A stretch of 64,000 bases of DNA from assembly GCA_016711085.1 (NCBI GenBank), contig JADJTR010000005.1, positions 186,001 to 250,000 of the forward strand, written 5' to 3'. Position numbers and translations under genes: made by a program. Positions 42,874 through 55,647 of the stretch are shown here, one piece after another. The stretch's first letter is position 1, and every line of letters starts with the position of its first letter. Below the pieces are notes generated by a model, which made no database searches, was not told the origin of the DNA, and saw only the letters and a program-made list of their open reading frames with translations. The stretch is from Phyllobacteriaceae bacterium. Lineage in GTDB: Bacteria; Pseudomonadota; Alphaproteobacteria; Rhizobiales; Rhizobiaceae.

Positions 42874-43716
42874 CTATTTCGGGACTCCGGCCGGCTCTGT
42901 AGATCGGCATGGCGGGGCGCTGCCGGAGGGCTGCGCGGGTTTCGGATGCGCCCTGTCGGCCGCGTTCCTTGAAGGATCGTAGTCGAAGTGCCACGGTTCG
43001 TCGGGGGATTTGAGCGGACCGAAAAACGCCGCGCTCGCAGCGATGATGCTGGCCAAAAGGCGCTCATCCCAATGTTGCGAGCGCCAGACCGTTTCGACCT
43101 GTTTCGAATCGGCGCCGGCGATGATCTTTCCGTCATTCATGACCTGGAAGTCGATGGCCCGGCCCCGCCCGTGCGGCGACAGGCCCGGAGCGGCGATGTT
43201 GGATTGTTTCTGGCCCCTGTAAGCGACCAGCCAATTCCGGATCGCATCTCCATCGGCGTTGCCGCCCGCAAATGCCCCGGCATAGGCGGCGGCGAGTTCG
43301 CCGGCGGCCGCGCCGACCGATTCATTGGCGTTCCAGTGTTCGATCTGGACATCGAGGCTGCGGACCATCGAATGGACGTAGAGCGAGTGGCCGGCGTTGC
43401 ACCGCGCGAAATGAGCGGACACGGCGTCGATTTCCGCCGTCAGCGCGGCGCGCTCGGCCGAGACCTCGAATGCCTTGATTTGCTCTTCCGTCCAGCTCCA
43501 ACGATCGGCCAGACGGTTTCCGGCCCGCAAATAGCTGCGCAGCGCCAGCAATTTGCGCCCGGGATCGGGGATGCGCGCCAGCGCGGCGGCGGAGGGTTCG
43601 GGGGCCATTGCGAGGAATTCAGGCGCAATTCCGGCCGCCCCGCCGCCGCCCGCGGCGAAAGCGGACATCGCGAAACCGGCCATGAGGGCGAGCAAACTCC
43701 GGTGCTTGCCGTTCAC
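42874..43716 (-). CDS. M15-type D-alanyl-D-alanine carboxypeptidase-like protein, secreted
   Basis: A 280-residue zinc peptidase-like protein with a signal peptide (LLALMAGFAMSAFA). The C-terminal domain has the M15/VanY pattern: SPHGRGRAIDFQV supplies H-x6-D and EPWHFDYDP the second histidine and acidic residue, consistent with cleavage of peptidoglycan stem peptides in the periplasm. The N-terminal half is helical and unassigned. The GTG at 43716 has a strong GGGAGG 5 bases upstream, so I prefer it to the ATG at 43776. It is convergent with soxG. Confidence 0.78.
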   Translation of the reverse strand: MNGKHRSLLALMAGFAMSAFAAGGGGAAGIAPEFLAMAPEPSAAALARIPDPGRKLLALRSYLRAGNRLADRWSWTEEQIKAFEVSAERAALTAEIDAVSAHFARCNAGHSLYVHSMVRSLDVQIEHWNANESVGAAAGELAAAYAGAFAGGNADGDAIRNWLVAYRGQKQSNIAAPGLSPHGRGRAIDFQVMNDGKIIAGADSKQVETVWRSQHWDERLLASIIAASAAFFGPLKSPDEPWHFDYDPSRNAADRAHPKPAQPSGSAPPCRSTEPAGVPK

Positions 43717-43750
43717 GCGCGCCTCCCTGCGCCTTTTTTTATCGTCGGCG

Positions 43751-44092
43751 TCATCCGAATACGGCCAAACCCTCATTTATGCGCGCCAGTATCGTGTAGT
43801 CCATGAAACCGAGAATGAGGCAAAGCGGCGGGCCCCCGGCGATCAGATAGGCCAAAAGGCTGCGAATCTCCCTAACGGCGGCGGGCGCGACCGCGGTGGC
43901 AGTCGCCGCAAGGGCTGCAACGTGGCGCTGCGTACCGAACAGGACGACTCCCGCGAAGCCGAACATAAGACCGACAGCAACGTGCAGGCCGAAGAAGCTG
44001 TCGCTTTGCGGCGCACGGTCGGCGATGAACAGGCTAGCGGACACAAGGTCGCCGCCGGCAAACGCAAGAACCGTCGCAAGCAAGAAGATCAT
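43751..44092 (-). CDS. Small integral membrane protein, unknown function
   Basis: About 113 residues with three or four hydrophobic helices (MIFLLATVLAFAGGDLVSA, GLHVAVGLMFGFAGVVLFG, LLAYLIAGGPPLCLILGF). I start at the ATG at 44092; the frame continues upstream to 44185 into the nitroreductase 3' end, and a GTG just before 44092 is possible. Weak ribosome site. No family recognised. Confidence 0.5.
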   Translation of the reverse strand: MIFLLATVLAFAGGDLVSASLFIADRAPQSDSFFGLHVAVGLMFGFAGVVLFGTQRHVAALAATATAVAPAAVREIRSLLAYLIAGGPPLCLILGFMDYTILARINEGLAVFG

Positions 44093-44163
44093 TCTGGACA
44101 CGAAGACCGTGGCCAAACTGACTCTGGGGCAGGCCGGGCGCGGCGGGCCGATCCGCAGCGCCC

Positions 44164-44874
44164 CTACCCCTTGAACGTCACCCATTCCTCAAGCGGCGCG
44201 CGCTCCGTGCGCAGGCTGTTTTCGGGCTTGGTCTCGTCTTCGTAGCCGAGCGCCACGCCGCAGACGAGCACGTCTTCGTCGGCCATGCCGAGGATCGGGC
44301 GGAGTTGGCGGTGATAGGGCGCGAACGCCGCCTGCGGACAGGTGGAAAGCCCGTGGCCGCGCGCCGCGATCAGGATGTTTTCCAGAAACATGCCGAGATC
44401 GAGCCATGAACCGACCTGCAACCGCCGGTCGATGCACACCAGCATGCCCACCGGCGCGTCGAAGAACGAGAAATTGCGGTCGTGCTGGGCCCGCATCCGG
44501 TCGACGTCGCGCCGGCCGATGCCGAGCAGATTATAGAGCGCCCAGCCGACGGTGCGCCGCCGGGTCAGATACGGCTCGAAGAATTCGTCGGGATAGTATT
44601 TGTATTCGTCCCATTCGGCCTTTTCGGGGCGGATGCCGGAATTCAGCACCGCGTCGGTCACCGCCTGCTTGGTCTTGCCGGTGACGACGATCACCTTCCA
44701 TGGCTGCATGTTGGTGCCCGACGGCGCGCGCGCCGCGACATCGAGAATGCGGCGGATAGTCTCTTCGTCGACCGGGTCGGCCAGGAAGGCGCGCACGGAT
44801 TTGCGGCCGCCGATCGCCTCTTCGACAATCGCGCGATATTTCGCCGAACCGGGCCGGTTGGAGTCGTCGAGCAT
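44164..44874 (-). CDS. Nitroreductase-family flavoprotein
   Basis: A 236-residue FMN-dependent oxidoreductase. The N-terminal GGRKSVRAFLADPVDEETI is the family's FMN-phosphate region (R-x-S-x-R-x-F), ARAPSGTNMQPW the flavin-pocket stretch, and MFLENILIAARGHGLSTCPQ the central helix. It resembles nitroreductase/NfnB-type enzymes rather than BluB, whose distinctive substrate residues I do not see, so I do not claim a link to cobamide synthesis despite the corrinoid genes nearby. The physiological substrate is unknown. Confidence 0.85.
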   Translation of the reverse strand: MLDDSNRPGSAKYRAIVEEAIGGRKSVRAFLADPVDEETIRRILDVAARAPSGTNMQPWKVIVVTGKTKQAVTDAVLNSGIRPEKAEWDEYKYYPDEFFEPYLTRRRTVGWALYNLLGIGRRDVDRMRAQHDRNFSFFDAPVGMLVCIDRRLQVGSWLDLGMFLENILIAARGHGLSTCPQAAFAPYHRQLRPILGMADEDVLVCGVALGYEDETKPENSLRTERAPLEEWVTFKG

Positions 44875-45053
44875 GAAGATAGTGCTTTTCCCCGCCTTAC
44901 AATCGGTTTGGCACGGGCTGCTTTCCCCGGCAAGCGCTAATGCTGCGCGCCCGAATGGCGCAGGGCAAGCGCTCCTGCCGTCCTTCCGCGTCGTTTTCGC
45001 GCTGGCGCATCCCGGTTTTTTCTCCTCAAATGACCAAATTCGAGGAGGAATTC

Positions 45054-47504
45054 ATGTCGGACCTGCCAACCCATGCCCGCGTCGTCATCATCGGCGGCGG
45101 CGCCGTCGGCGTCTCCGCGCTCTATCATCTGGCCAAGGCCGGCTGGACCGATTGCGTGCTGCTCGAAAAGAACGAGCTGACGGCCGGCTCCACCTGGCAT
45201 GCCGCCGGCAACGTGCCGACCTTTTCCACCTCGTGGTCGCTGATGAACATGCAGCGCTATTCGGCCGAGCTTTATCGCGGCCTCGGCAAGGCCGTCGGCT
45301 ACCCGATGAATTACCATGTCACCGGGTCGCTCCGGCTGGCCCATTCGAAGGAGCGCATGCGCGAATTCGAGCGGGCCAAGGGCATGGGCCGCTATCAGGG
45401 CATGGCGATCGAAGTGATTTCGCCGGAAAATATCCGCGACCGCTATCCCTTCATCGAGACCCATGATCTCGTCGGCGCGCTCTATGATCCCAACGATGGT
45501 GACATCGACCCGGCCCAGCTGACCCAGGCGCTGGCCAAGGGGGCGCGCGACCTCGGCGCGAAAATCATCCGTTTCTGCGCCGTCACCGGCGCGCGCCGGG
45601 CGGGCGACGAGTGGGTCTTGTCGACCACCAAGGGCGACATGCGCTGCGACATCGTCGTCAACGCCGCCGGTTACCGCGCCAAGGAGGTCGGCGCGCTTTT
45701 CGGCCGCGATATTCCTCTCGTCGCCATGAGCCATCAATACATCCTTTTCGACGAAATCCCCGAACTGAAAGCCTGGTCGCAGAAGGAGGGCCGCAAGCTG
45801 CCGCTGCTGCGCGACGTCGACACGTCGTACTACCTGCGCCAGGAGAAGAACGGCATGAATCTCGGCCCCTACGAGCGCGATTGCCGCGCCCACTGGGTCA
45901 CCGCCGACGATCCGATGCCCGAAGATTTCTCCTTCCAGCTCTATCCCGACGATCTCGACCGTCTCGGCCCCTACATGGAGGATGCGCTGGCCCGCGTGCC
46001 GATCCTGGCGAAAGCCGGCCTGTCGAAGGTCATCAACGGACCGATCCCCTATGCGCCCGACGGCAACCCGCTGATCGGCCCGATGCCGGGCGTGCCGAAC
46101 GCCTTCGAAGCTTGCGTTTTCACCTTCGGCATCGCCCAGGCGGGCGGCGCCGGCAAGGTGCTGGCCGAATGGGTGACCGAGGGCAAGACCGAATGGGACA
46201 TGTGGTCCTGCGATCCGCGCCGTTTTACCCCTTTCGCCTCCGCGCCCGACTATGCGCTGGCCAAGGCGAAGGAAATCTACGGCCACGAATACGCCATCCA
46301 TTTCCCCCGCCACGCCTGGCCGGCGGGGCGCGACCGCAAGCTTTCCGCCATCCATGACCGCACCAGGGCGCTCGGAGGCGTCTTCGGACCCTACAATGGC
46401 TGGGAACGGGCGCTGTGGTATGCGCAGCCGGGAGACGACGTCTCGGAGGAATCGACGCTCACTTTCGATCGCGACGGTCCGTGGCGGCAACGCATCCGCG
46501 AGGAATGCCTCGCCGTGCGCGACGCCGCCGGCATTCTCGATCTGCCCGGTTTCTCGCGGTACCGCCTGCAGGGACCGGGCGCGCGCGATTGGCTCAGCCG
46601 CCAGATCACCGGAAAAGTGCCCAATCCCGGACGAATCGGGCTGGCCTATTTCGCCGACGATCGCGGTCGCGTCGTCACCGAGATGAGCATCATGGCCATC
46701 GCCGAGGATTTTTTCTTCCTCATCACCGCCGCAACCGCCGAACTCCACGATTTCGAATGGCTGATGAACCACCGTCCGAAAGACGCCGGGTGGACTTTGC
46801 AAAACGTCACCGAGGCGTTCTCCTGCCAGATCCTCTCCGGACCGAATTCGCGGGCGATCCTCGGCGATGTCAGCGACGCCGACTTGGCCAAACCGTGGCT
46901 GACCCACCAATCGGCCAAGGTCGGCGGCGTCTGGTGCCAACTTGTCCGCGTTTCGTTCGCCGGTGAACTCGGCTGGGAAATCCACTCGAAGGTCGAGGAT
47001 ACGGCGGCGATCTTCGACGCGGTCTGGGCTTCCGGCCAAACCCGCGGCCTGAAGCCGTTCGGCATGGCGGCGCTCGATTCGTTGCGCATCGAAAAGGGCT
47101 ACAAGGCCTGGAAACAGGATCTGTCGACCGATTACACGGCGCTCGAACTCGGACTCGAACGCTTTATCGATTGGGACAAAGGCGATTTTCGCGGCCGCAA
47201 GCCGCTCTGGGACGCCATGCATGGCAAGTGGGCCAAACGTTTCGTCACCCTTGTCGTCGACGCCGGCGAATGCGACGCGCCCTACATGTCGACGGTGTGG
47301 AAAAACGGCCGCATCGTCGGCGAGACGACATCGGGCGGCTGGGGTCATCGCGTCGATCAATCGATCGCACTCGCCATGGTCAAGGCGCACATGGCGCGGC
47401 CGGGAACCGAGCTGGAGGTCGAAATTTTCGGCGACAAGCGCCGCGCCGTGGTGCACGGCCATGCGTCGTTGTGGGACCCGGAGAACGCACGCCTGAGGGG
47501 CTGA
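45054..47504 (+). CDS. Dimethylglycine dehydrogenase-like FAD/GcvT protein (second copy)
   Basis: An 816-residue FAD-dependent demethylase. The N-terminal DAO domain has VVIIGGGAVGVSALYHLAKA and the covalent-FAD motif GSTWHAAGN (His49); the C-terminal GcvT domain begins near residue 440 (FGPYNGWERALWYAQPG) with FSRYRLQGPGARDWL and SFAGELGWEIHS for THF binding. It is closer to classical dimethylglycine dehydrogenase than the copy at 21929, which has AHA in place of WHA. A perfect GAGGAGG stands 6 bases before the ATG. It is convergent with ugpC, 3 bases apart. It would yield sarcosine and methylene-THF for SoxBDAG. Confidence 0.88.
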   Translation: MSDLPTHARVVIIGGGAVGVSALYHLAKAGWTDCVLLEKNELTAGSTWHAAGNVPTFSTSWSLMNMQRYSAELYRGLGKAVGYPMNYHVTGSLRLAHSKERMREFERAKGMGRYQGMAIEVISPENIRDRYPFIETHDLVGALYDPNDGDIDPAQLTQALAKGARDLGAKIIRFCAVTGARRAGDEWVLSTTKGDMRCDIVVNAAGYRAKEVGALFGRDIPLVAMSHQYILFDEIPELKAWSQKEGRKLPLLRDVDTSYYLRQEKNGMNLGPYERDCRAHWVTADDPMPEDFSFQLYPDDLDRLGPYMEDALARVPILAKAGLSKVINGPIPYAPDGNPLIGPMPGVPNAFEACVFTFGIAQAGGAGKVLAEWVTEGKTEWDMWSCDPRRFTPFASAPDYALAKAKEIYGHEYAIHFPRHAWPAGRDRKLSAIHDRTRALGGVFGPYNGWERALWYAQPGDDVSEESTLTFDRDGPWRQRIREECLAVRDAAGILDLPGFSRYRLQGPGARDWLSRQITGKVPNPGRIGLAYFADDRGRVVTEMSIMAIAEDFFFLITAATAELHDFEWLMNHRPKDAGWTLQNVTEAFSCQILSGPNSRAILGDVSDADLAKPWLTHQSAKVGGVWCQLVRVSFAGELGWEIHSKVEDTAAIFDAVWASGQTRGLKPFGMAALDSLRIEKGYKAWKQDLSTDYTALELGLERFIDWDKGDFRGRKPLWDAMHGKWAKRFVTLVVDAGECDAPYMSTVWKNGRIVGETTSGGWGHRVDQSIALAMVKAHMARPGTELEVEIFGDKRRAVVHGHASLWDPENARLRG

Positions 47505-47507
47505 CCG

Positions 47508-48518
<1,011 letters not shown>

Positions 48519-48519
48519 G

Positions 48520-49368
48520 TCATTTCTCCGTTTCGACCAGACCGCGCACGAAAAGGCCTTGCATGAAAACGATGACCAGCACCGGCGGCAGCGCCGCCAG
48601 GATCACAGCCGCCATCACCAGGTTCCACTGCGGGTCGGCGTCCGCCACCGCGGCCATGCGTTTGATGCCCATGACAATGGTATAGTATTTCGTTTCGGTC
48701 GTGATCAGAAGCGGCCACAAATACTGGTTCCAGCCATAGATGAAGAGAATGACGAACAGTGCGGCCGTGTTGGTGCGGCTCAATGGCAGCAATATATCGA
48801 TGAAAAAGCGGATCGGCCCCGCGCCGTCGACGCGAGCCGCTTCGACCAGTTCATCGGGAATCGTCAGGAAAAACTGCCTGAACAGGAATGTCGCCGTCGC
48901 CGAGGCGATCAGCGGGATGGAGAGGCCGGCATAGGAATTCAAAAGGCCGAGATCGGCCACCACCTTGAAAGTCGGAATGATGCGCACTTCCACTGGCAAC
49001 ATCAACGTCAGGAAAATCGCCCAGAACGCGGTGAGCCGAAACGGAAAGCGGAAGAATACAATCGCATAGGCAGAAAGGATAGAAATGACGATCTTGCCGA
49101 TGGCGATCATCAGCGCCATCGCCAGCGAATTGAGCAGCATCGGCGCCAAAGGCGGGGAGCCTGAGGTGGAAATGCCCTCGTCGAGCAACAGCGCATAGTT
49201 CTCCGCCATGTGGGAGCCCGGCCAAAGCGGCGCCACGCCGGACAAGAACGCCGAGGATTCGTGAGTTGACGCGACGAAGGCGAGGTAAACCGGAAAGACG
49301 ATGACGGCCACGCCCGCCATCAGGATGGCGTGGGACAGGATCGACCGCCAGCGCCCGGCCCCGATCAT
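48520..49368 (-). CDS. ugpE: sn-Glycerol-3-phosphate ABC transporter permease UgpE
   Basis: A 282-residue binding-protein-dependent permease with six hydrophobic helices. The EAA loop that contacts the ATPase reads EAARVDGAGPIRFFIDILLP (about 191-210). It is in an operon with ugpA upstream (gap 10 bases) and ugpC downstream (gap 1 base). Frame is intact. Confidence 0.9.
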   Translation of the reverse strand: MIGAGRWRSILSHAILMAGVAVIVFPVYLAFVASTHESSAFLSGVAPLWPGSHMAENYALLLDEGISTSGSPPLAPMLLNSLAMALMIAIGKIVISILSAYAIVFFRFPFRLTAFWAIFLTLMLPVEVRIIPTFKVVADLGLLNSYAGLSIPLIASATATFLFRQFFLTIPDELVEAARVDGAGPIRFFIDILLPLSRTNTAALFVILFIYGWNQYLWPLLITTETKYYTIVMGIKRMAAVADADPQWNLVMAAVILAALPPVLVIVFMQGLFVRGLVETEK

Positions 49369-49378
49369 CGCGGCGCGC

Positions 49379-50262
49379 TCAATATTGCACCCGCCGTTCG
49401 ATCCACCGGAACTGGATCACGGTAAGCAACGCGACGAAGGCCATCAGCACGACTGACTGCGCCGCGGACGACCCAAGGTTGAGGCCGATGACCCCGTCGA
49501 GATAAACCTTGTAAACGAGAATGTTGGTCGCCGCCGCCGGTCCGCCTTCCGTGGTCGAATGGATGATGCCGAAAGTGTCGAACATCGCATAGATGACATT
49601 GACGACCAGAAGGAAGAACGTCGTCGGCGACAGCAATGGCAGGACAATGGTGGCAAAGCGCTTCACCGGCCCCGCCCCGTCGATCGCCGCGGCTTCGATC
49701 AGCGAATGCGGGATCGCCTGGAGGCCGGCAAGGAAAACAGGAAATTGTAGGAGAGCTGCTTCCAGCTCGCCGCCAGCACGATGAGGATCATCGCCTGGGT
49801 CGAGGATACCCGATGATTCCAGTCAACGCCGAGAAGCGACAGGCCATAGGTCAGGATGCCGATGGTCGGGTTGAACATGAACCACCACAGGATGCCGGCG
49901 ATGGCCGGCGCGATGGCGAAGGGCCAAACCATCGCCGTCGTGTAGATATTGCGTCCGCGCAACAGCGCATCGGCGTTGGCCGCCAGCAACAGCGCCATTC
50001 CCATCGACAGGGCGGCGACGGCGGCGGCGAACAGCAGCGAAACGCCGAAAGATTCCAGGTATGCGCCGTCGGCAAACAAGCGCCGGTAGTTTTCGAACCA
50101 GACGAAGGTCGATTTCATTCCGAACGGGTCTTCGCGAAGGAACGACGTGCTGATCGCCTGGGCCGCCGGCCACAGGAAAAACACCGCCGTTATCGCCAGT
50201 TGCGGCGCCAACAAGGCGTACGGCAAAAAGCGGTTCGGAAAGGTCGTGCGCTTGGATTGCAT
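49379..50262 (-). pseudogene. ugpA: sn-Glycerol-3-phosphate ABC transporter permease UgpA, frame broken
   Basis: First permease of the ugp operon. From the ATG at 50262 the frame gives PYALLAPQLAITAVFFLWPA and runs to KQLSYNFLFSLPASRR. The rest, starting LQAIPHSLIEAAAIDGAG (EAA loop) and ending RWIERRVQY at 49379, is in another frame. Adding one T to the TTTTCC run near 49739 gives FLFFLAGLQAIPHSL and a normal 290-residue permease. A one-base homopolymer deletion, biological or technical, is the simplest reading. Confidence 0.85.
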
Positions 50263-50320
50263 GGGAAAGGCGGTTTGACCGGGCGGCAACACAGCCGCCG
50301 CCCGGTCATGACCCTGGTGA

Positions 50321-51645
50321 TCAGTTGGCTGCCTGGAAGTCGCGCAGAATCTGGTTGCCGCGCTGAACCGCCGAATCGAGCGCCTGCTTGCCGGATTTCT
50401 TGCCGGCGAGCATCGCCTCGAATTCATTGTCGATCACGTCGCGCACTTGCACCAGATTGCCGAAACGCAGACCCTTGGTGTTTTCGTTCGGCGCGGTTCG
50501 GGTGATCTGCTTGATGGCGATGTCGGCGCCGGGCGTTTTGTCGTAAAAGCCCTGGGTCTTCGACAGTTCGTACGCCGCGTTGGTGATGGGCAGGTAGCCG
50601 GTGAACTGATGCCAATCGGCCTGGATTTCCGGTTGCGACAAGAAAGTGAAGAATTTCGCCACACCCTTGTATTCCTCGGCCGGTCGGCCGTTCAGCGTCC
50701 ACAAAGTGGCGCCGCCAATGATGGAGTTCATCGGTTCCTTGGTCGCGTCGTCATAGTAGGGTAGCGGCGCGAAGCCGACCTCGAACCCTTGGCGTTGTTG
50801 ATGACGCCGGCGCGCGATGCCGACGAATTCATGTAAATGGCGCATTCCTGGGAATAGAATTTCGGCGGAGCGTCGTTGCCGCCGACCGGGCCGCCATACT
50901 GGTAGAGGCCGGCGTCGTGCCACTTTTTCATGTTGTCCCAGTGGCGGGCCTGCAGTTCGCCGTTGAACGAGAATTCGGCATCCGTACCGCCGAAACCGTT
51001 GGCCTTCGTGCCATAGGGCAGGTTGTGAAGGGCCGAGAAGTTTTCAAGCTGGACCCAGGACACCCAACCGGTGGTGAATCCGCATTTGGCGGCGCCGGCC
51101 TCCATGATCTTTTTGGAGAAGGATTCCACTTCCGCCCAGGTCTTCGGCGCGACTTCCGGATCGAGACCGGCCTTTTTGAACGCATTCTTGTTGTAATACA
51201 TGATCGGCGTCGACGAGTTGAACGGCAACGACAGGATATTGCCGTCGACATCCGAATAGTAGCCGACGACCGGAGCGAGGAAACCGGCCTTGTCGAACGC
51301 CTCGCCATTGTCAGCCATCAATTTGTAGACCGGATACACCGCTCCCTTGGCGGCCATCATTGTTCCCGTGCCGACTTCGAAAACCTGCACAATGGCCGGC
51401 TGTTCTTTGGCGCGGAACGCGGCGATCGCCGCCGTCAGCGTCTCGGGATAGGTGCCCTTGTAGACCGGCACGATTTTATACTCGCCTTGCGACGCGTTGA
51501 ACTTGGCGGCGATTTCCTCGAGCTTCTTGCCCAGTTCGCCGCCCATGGCGTGCCACAGCGAAAATTCGGTGGCGGCAAAGGCGGAAGTGGATGAAAGCAG
51601 TAAAACGGCAATGGCGGCAATAGCCGGGCGGCGGAGGTTTTTCAT
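50321..51645 (-). pseudogene. ugpB: sn-Glycerol-3-phosphate-binding periplasmic protein UgpB, frame broken
   Basis: Periplasmic binding protein. The signal peptide (AAIAVLLLSSTSAFA) and the long stretches GEYKIVPVYKGTYPETL, FNSSTPIMYYNKNAFKKAGL and WVQLENFSALHNLPYG match UgpB of E. coli as I remember it, so the ligand is probably sn-glycerol-3-phosphate or its diesters. The frame breaks after VINNAKG; the remainder, FEVGFAPLPYYDDATKEPMN to DFQAAN, is shifted. One added G in the AAGGGTTCG run near 50790 restores it. It is the first gene of ugpBAEC and divergent from the P-type ATPase. Confidence 0.87.
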
Positions 51646-51795
51646 GGCGGCGATCCTGTGAAAGGGAATGCGCGGGGGTGCGCAATCCCACTAGCGTCGC
51701 CATGTGACAGGCGGGCGAAAATTGCGTGAAAGTCGGATGACGCGATTTGATCGGCGTCATCGGCGCGTCGTCGAACAGGGGTTATCCAGGAGACG

Positions 51796-54350
<2,555 letters not shown>

Positions 54351-54461
54351 GGCCTGTCGCGCGCTCCCCGGGGCGTTGTCCGGGGCCGCGGCCTTCCGCC
54401 CACCGCAATGGCGGCCCATAATTCCTGGCGCCGCCGGAATCTACGACGAAAGGAACATGCA

Positions 54462-55613
54462 ATGGCAAAAACCCAGGCCGAAGCGGCGAATGCGCAATGG
54501 CGCGGCTGGACCGCGCTTTTGGTCGACGGTCCCGTTGGCGCGACCGATGCGGTCGAGCAAATGCACATGGCCGTACTCGGCGCCATGGGTCCGTTCTCGC
54601 CTGTGGCGAAGCTCGCCACCGGCGGCGTCGCGAAAGCGGTCTATCGCGGCGTGCGAGGCGGCATGCGCGGCGTTGGCGCGCTTGCCGACATGACCCTTCG
54701 CGTCGCCGGCCATCCCTCGCCCCTCGGCGAGGGCGCCGAGAAGGCGCGCGCCATCGTCAACGGCGTGCTCGGCGATCATCTTGTCGCCACCGCCAACCCG
54801 CTGGCGCTGCCGATGACATTGCGCCGGACCGACAATCCGCCGACCGGCCGGCTGCTCGTTTTGGTGCATGGACTGTGCATGAGCGATCGCGGCTGGACGC
54901 GGCGCGGCCACGACCATGGCGAGCGACTCGCCCGCGAACAAGGCTGGTCGCCGCATTACCTCTCCTACAACAGCGGCGAACACATCTCGACCAACGGCCG
55001 CGCCCTCGCAACAATGCTGGAAGACCTCCTTGCAACCTGGCCGCTTCCCGTCGAGCGCCTGGCCATCGTCGGTCATTCGATGGGCGGCCTGGTGGCGCGC
55101 AGCGCCTGCCACTACGGCGAATTGGCGGGCAATTCCTGGGTGAAGAGACTGGATTCTCTCGTCTTTCTCGGCACGCCGCACAATGGCGCGCCGCTCGAAC
55201 GCATCGGTCACTGGACCGACGGAGTCGTCGGCCGCTTTTCGTTCCTTGCGCCCTTTGTCCGGCTCGGGCGCGCCCGAAGCGCCGGCATCGTCGATCTCCG
55301 CTACGGCCATTTGCGCGATGAGGACCACCTTGCCGGCGCCGATCGCCAGCCTGTCCCCTTGCCTCCCGGGGTCAATTGCTTCGCCATCGCCGCGACCACC
55401 GCCGAAAAGGTCGGCGGCCTGAAAGCGCGCCTCATCGGCGACGGATTGGTGCCAATCGACAGCGCCCTCGGCCGTCACCCCGATCCGCGTTACGATCTGG
55501 GGATTCCGCCGGCCAACATCTGGGTCGGGACCGGCATGGGACATTTCGATCTGCTTGATCGCCGCGCGGTCTATGAGCGGATCGCCGAATGGCTCAGCAA
55601 GGGCGCACGCTGA
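54462..55613 (+). CDS. Lipase/esterase-like alpha/beta hydrolase
   Basis: A 383-residue cytoplasmic or membrane-associated hydrolase. The fold's marks are LLVLVHGLCMSDRGW (oxyanion region), VGHSMGGLVAR (nucleophile serine near 205), a likely acid in GDGLVPIDSA and the histidine in GMGHFDLLD near 370. The N-terminal 130 residues are helical, with Gly/Ala-rich segments that could bind lipid. It resembles PGAP1/LipA-like triacylglycerol lipases in motif order. AAAGGA precedes the ATG at 54462. The substrate is unknown. Confidence 0.82.
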   Translation: MAKTQAEAANAQWRGWTALLVDGPVGATDAVEQMHMAVLGAMGPFSPVAKLATGGVAKAVYRGVRGGMRGVGALADMTLRVAGHPSPLGEGAEKARAIVNGVLGDHLVATANPLALPMTLRRTDNPPTGRLLVLVHGLCMSDRGWTRRGHDHGERLAREQGWSPHYLSYNSGEHISTNGRALATMLEDLLATWPLPVERLAIVGHSMGGLVARSACHYGELAGNSWVKRLDSLVFLGTPHNGAPLERIGHWTDGVVGRFSFLAPFVRLGRARSAGIVDLRYGHLRDEDHLAGADRQPVPLPPGVNCFAIAATTAEKVGGLKARLIGDGLVPIDSALGRHPDPRYDLGIPPANIWVGTGMGHFDLLDRRAVYERIAEWLSKGAR

Positions 55614-55647
55614 CCGACGTCCATCGGTCGGTCCCCGGAACAAGCTC

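Noticed and set aside
44164..44874. BluB (dimethylbenzimidazole synthase) supplying cobamide for the corrinoid cluster
   Set aside because: The sequence is a general nitroreductase by its motifs; residues particular to BluB are not evident.
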